Shown: piece after piece, positions 4,898 to 5,812 of the stretch | Position numbering within the stretch: the stretch's first letter is position 1 | How the letters are laid out: the number at the start of each line of letters is the position of its first letter | Source of the DNA: Caldisericaceae bacterium | GTDB taxonomy: Bacteria; Caldisericota; Caldisericia; Caldisericales; Caldisericaceae | DNA: 5,812 bases | Assembly (NCBI GenBank): GCA_026987225.1 | Contig: JALSNB010000013.1 | Coordinates: forward strand, 1 to 5,812 | Direction: 5' to 3' | The notes under the pieces: model-generated | What the model saw: only the letters and a program-made list of their open reading frames with translations | Database searches by the model: none | What the model was told of the DNA's origin: nothing | Program-made: the position numbers and the translations under genes

Positions 4898-5812
4898 GAA
4901 AGCGAAGTTTGGATTACTAATGCAGTTCTTTGCGAGTTTTTCTTTCTTTGTCGTTCAGCTTTTCATTCCGCAGTTCGCAGAGATCTTAAAAGCGAATAAA
5001 TTCCAGATAGGCCTCATTGCAACGCTTTTTTCTCTTTCCCTGTTCATGTCTTCCTGGCTTTTCGGGCGTTTTGCCGATAGAATCGGAAGAAGAAAAATCA
5101 TACTGCTCGGATTTTTGCTTTCTTCGGTGACTTTTTCGCTCGGCTATTTTTCCGGAACTTACGGGGAGCTTTTAACGTTCAGAATGCTTGCCGGCTTTTC
5201 CGCAGGCATATACCCCGGGGCGCTTGCTGCGTTCGTTTACGAAAGCGGAGGGAAAATGGGAAAATATACGGCATTTGGTGCCGTAGGCATGGCTCTTTCG
5301 CAATACGTTTCCGGTGTGGTTGCAACGGTTTTCGGTATTCCTCATCTGTTTATCGTAAGCGGTATAACATTTTTAGCTGCATTTTTCGTTGCCTTGCTTG
5401 GTATTAAGAAGGATGACTACCAGCCGATACATATAGCGCTCTTTCCGATTGACGTTATAAAAAAGAACAAGGGAATATACATCCCTTTGTTTTTGCGGCA
5501 CATGGGAGCAACGGGTATTTGGGCGTATTGGGTGCTTTATCTCGGGCAGATCGGGGCTAACAACTATTGGAAAGGCATTCTAAACATGTTCAATTTTGCA
5601 ACGCAGTTTGTCATCATGTATTTTGTAATAGATAAAGTCTCAGGTAAAAAAGCCGCAGGATGGGGACTTATTTTATCTTCTCTTGTGTTTTATTCTTTTG
5701 CGTTTTGCAAATCTTACCTATGGATCATTCCGGGCATGATAGGGACGGGATTTGCATGGTCGTTTTTATATGCAGGTTCGCTTAAAGAAGTCACTGAGAC
5801 AAATAAAGAGCG
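4890..5812 (+). CDS. Second major facilitator superfamily transporter (partial, C-terminus missing)
   Basis: The frame is open from ATG at 4890 to the right edge, giving 307 residues of an expected 380-420. The N-terminal half is a standard MFS domain. Helix 1 lies at about 9-30, and motif A (GRFADRIGRR) at 59-68 with Asp63, Arg64 and Gly66-Arg67-Arg68. The helix 4 region RMLAGFSAGIYPGALAAF has the arginine and glycine pattern common in drug/H+ antiporter-like MFS members. A cytoplasmic linker (about 172-193, with KKDDYQ) separates the halves. The second half begins with PLFLRHMGATGIWAYWVLYL, with a charged Arg-His pair at the start of helix 7 that is probably functional. It shares the family but little obvious sequence with the upstream MFS protein, so I see it as a distinct transporter and not a recent duplicate. 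Substrate unknown. It starts 8 bases before the end of the preceding gene, behind a good AAAGGAG. Confidence 0.9.
   Translation, partial: MSKKAKFGLLMQFFASFSFFVVQLFIPQFAEILKANKFQIGLIATLFSLSLFMSSWLFGRFADRIGRRKIILLGFLLSSVTFSLGYFSGTYGELLTFRMLAGFSAGIYPGALAAFVYESGGKMGKYTAFGAVGMALSQYVSGVVATVFGIPHLFIVSGITFLAAFFVALLGIKKDDYQPIHIALFPIDVIKKNKGIYIPLFLRHMGATGIWAYWVLYLGQIGANNYWKGILNMFNFATQFVIMYFVIDKVSGKKAAGWGLILSSLVFYSFAFCKSYLWIIPGMIGTGFAWSFLYAGSLKEVTETNKE

Overview
The window is AT-rich bacterial DNA with two back-to-back gene clusters that diverge from one intergenic region (3097-3236). Shine-Dalgarno sequences are of the ordinary bacterial GGAGG/GAGGTGAT kind and the -10 boxes are TATAAT-like. Class III prepilin leaders and an operon order resembling pilV-pilW-pilX (or gspI-gspJ-gspK) point to a bacterium with a type IV pilus or type II secretion-like machine. 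The low GC content suggests a Firmicutes-like, Thermotogota-like or Caldisericota-like lineage, but the sequence alone does not settle the taxon.

The left half (bases 1-3096, all minus strand) is a minor pilin operon. In transcription order it holds a PilV/GspI-like protein (317 aa), a PilW/GspJ-like protein (245 aa) and a large PilX/GspK-like protein (at least 440 aa, running off the left edge). The first two are joined by a TAATG stop-start overlap. The third follows after 83 bases that contain a strong Shine-Dalgarno sequence and a possible internal promoter. The first two have the canonical KG|FTL(L/I)E cleavage site. The third has KG|FALIF, which lacks Glu at +5, as expected for the pilus-tip subunit type. 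It carries a Gly/Ser linker and a C-terminal region of repeated N-G turns resembling a beta-helix.

The right half (3237-5812, plus strand) is a membrane-transport operon: a small multidrug-export family protein (COG2426/PF06695 type, 151 aa), a 12-TM major facilitator (405 aa), and a second major facilitator cut by the right edge. The genes overlap by 13 and 8 bases, so they are very probably co-transcribed and translationally coupled. The transported substrates cannot be read from the sequence.

The most unusual signal is at the start of the transport operon. A good sigma-70-type promoter places the transcription start on or next to the only available start codon (GTG at 3237), which implies a leaderless mRNA. 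Inverted repeats overlap both the -35 box and the start codon. I see no RNA genes, mobile elements, CRISPR arrays or convincing terminators, and no clear sign of an undescribed multi-gene system.
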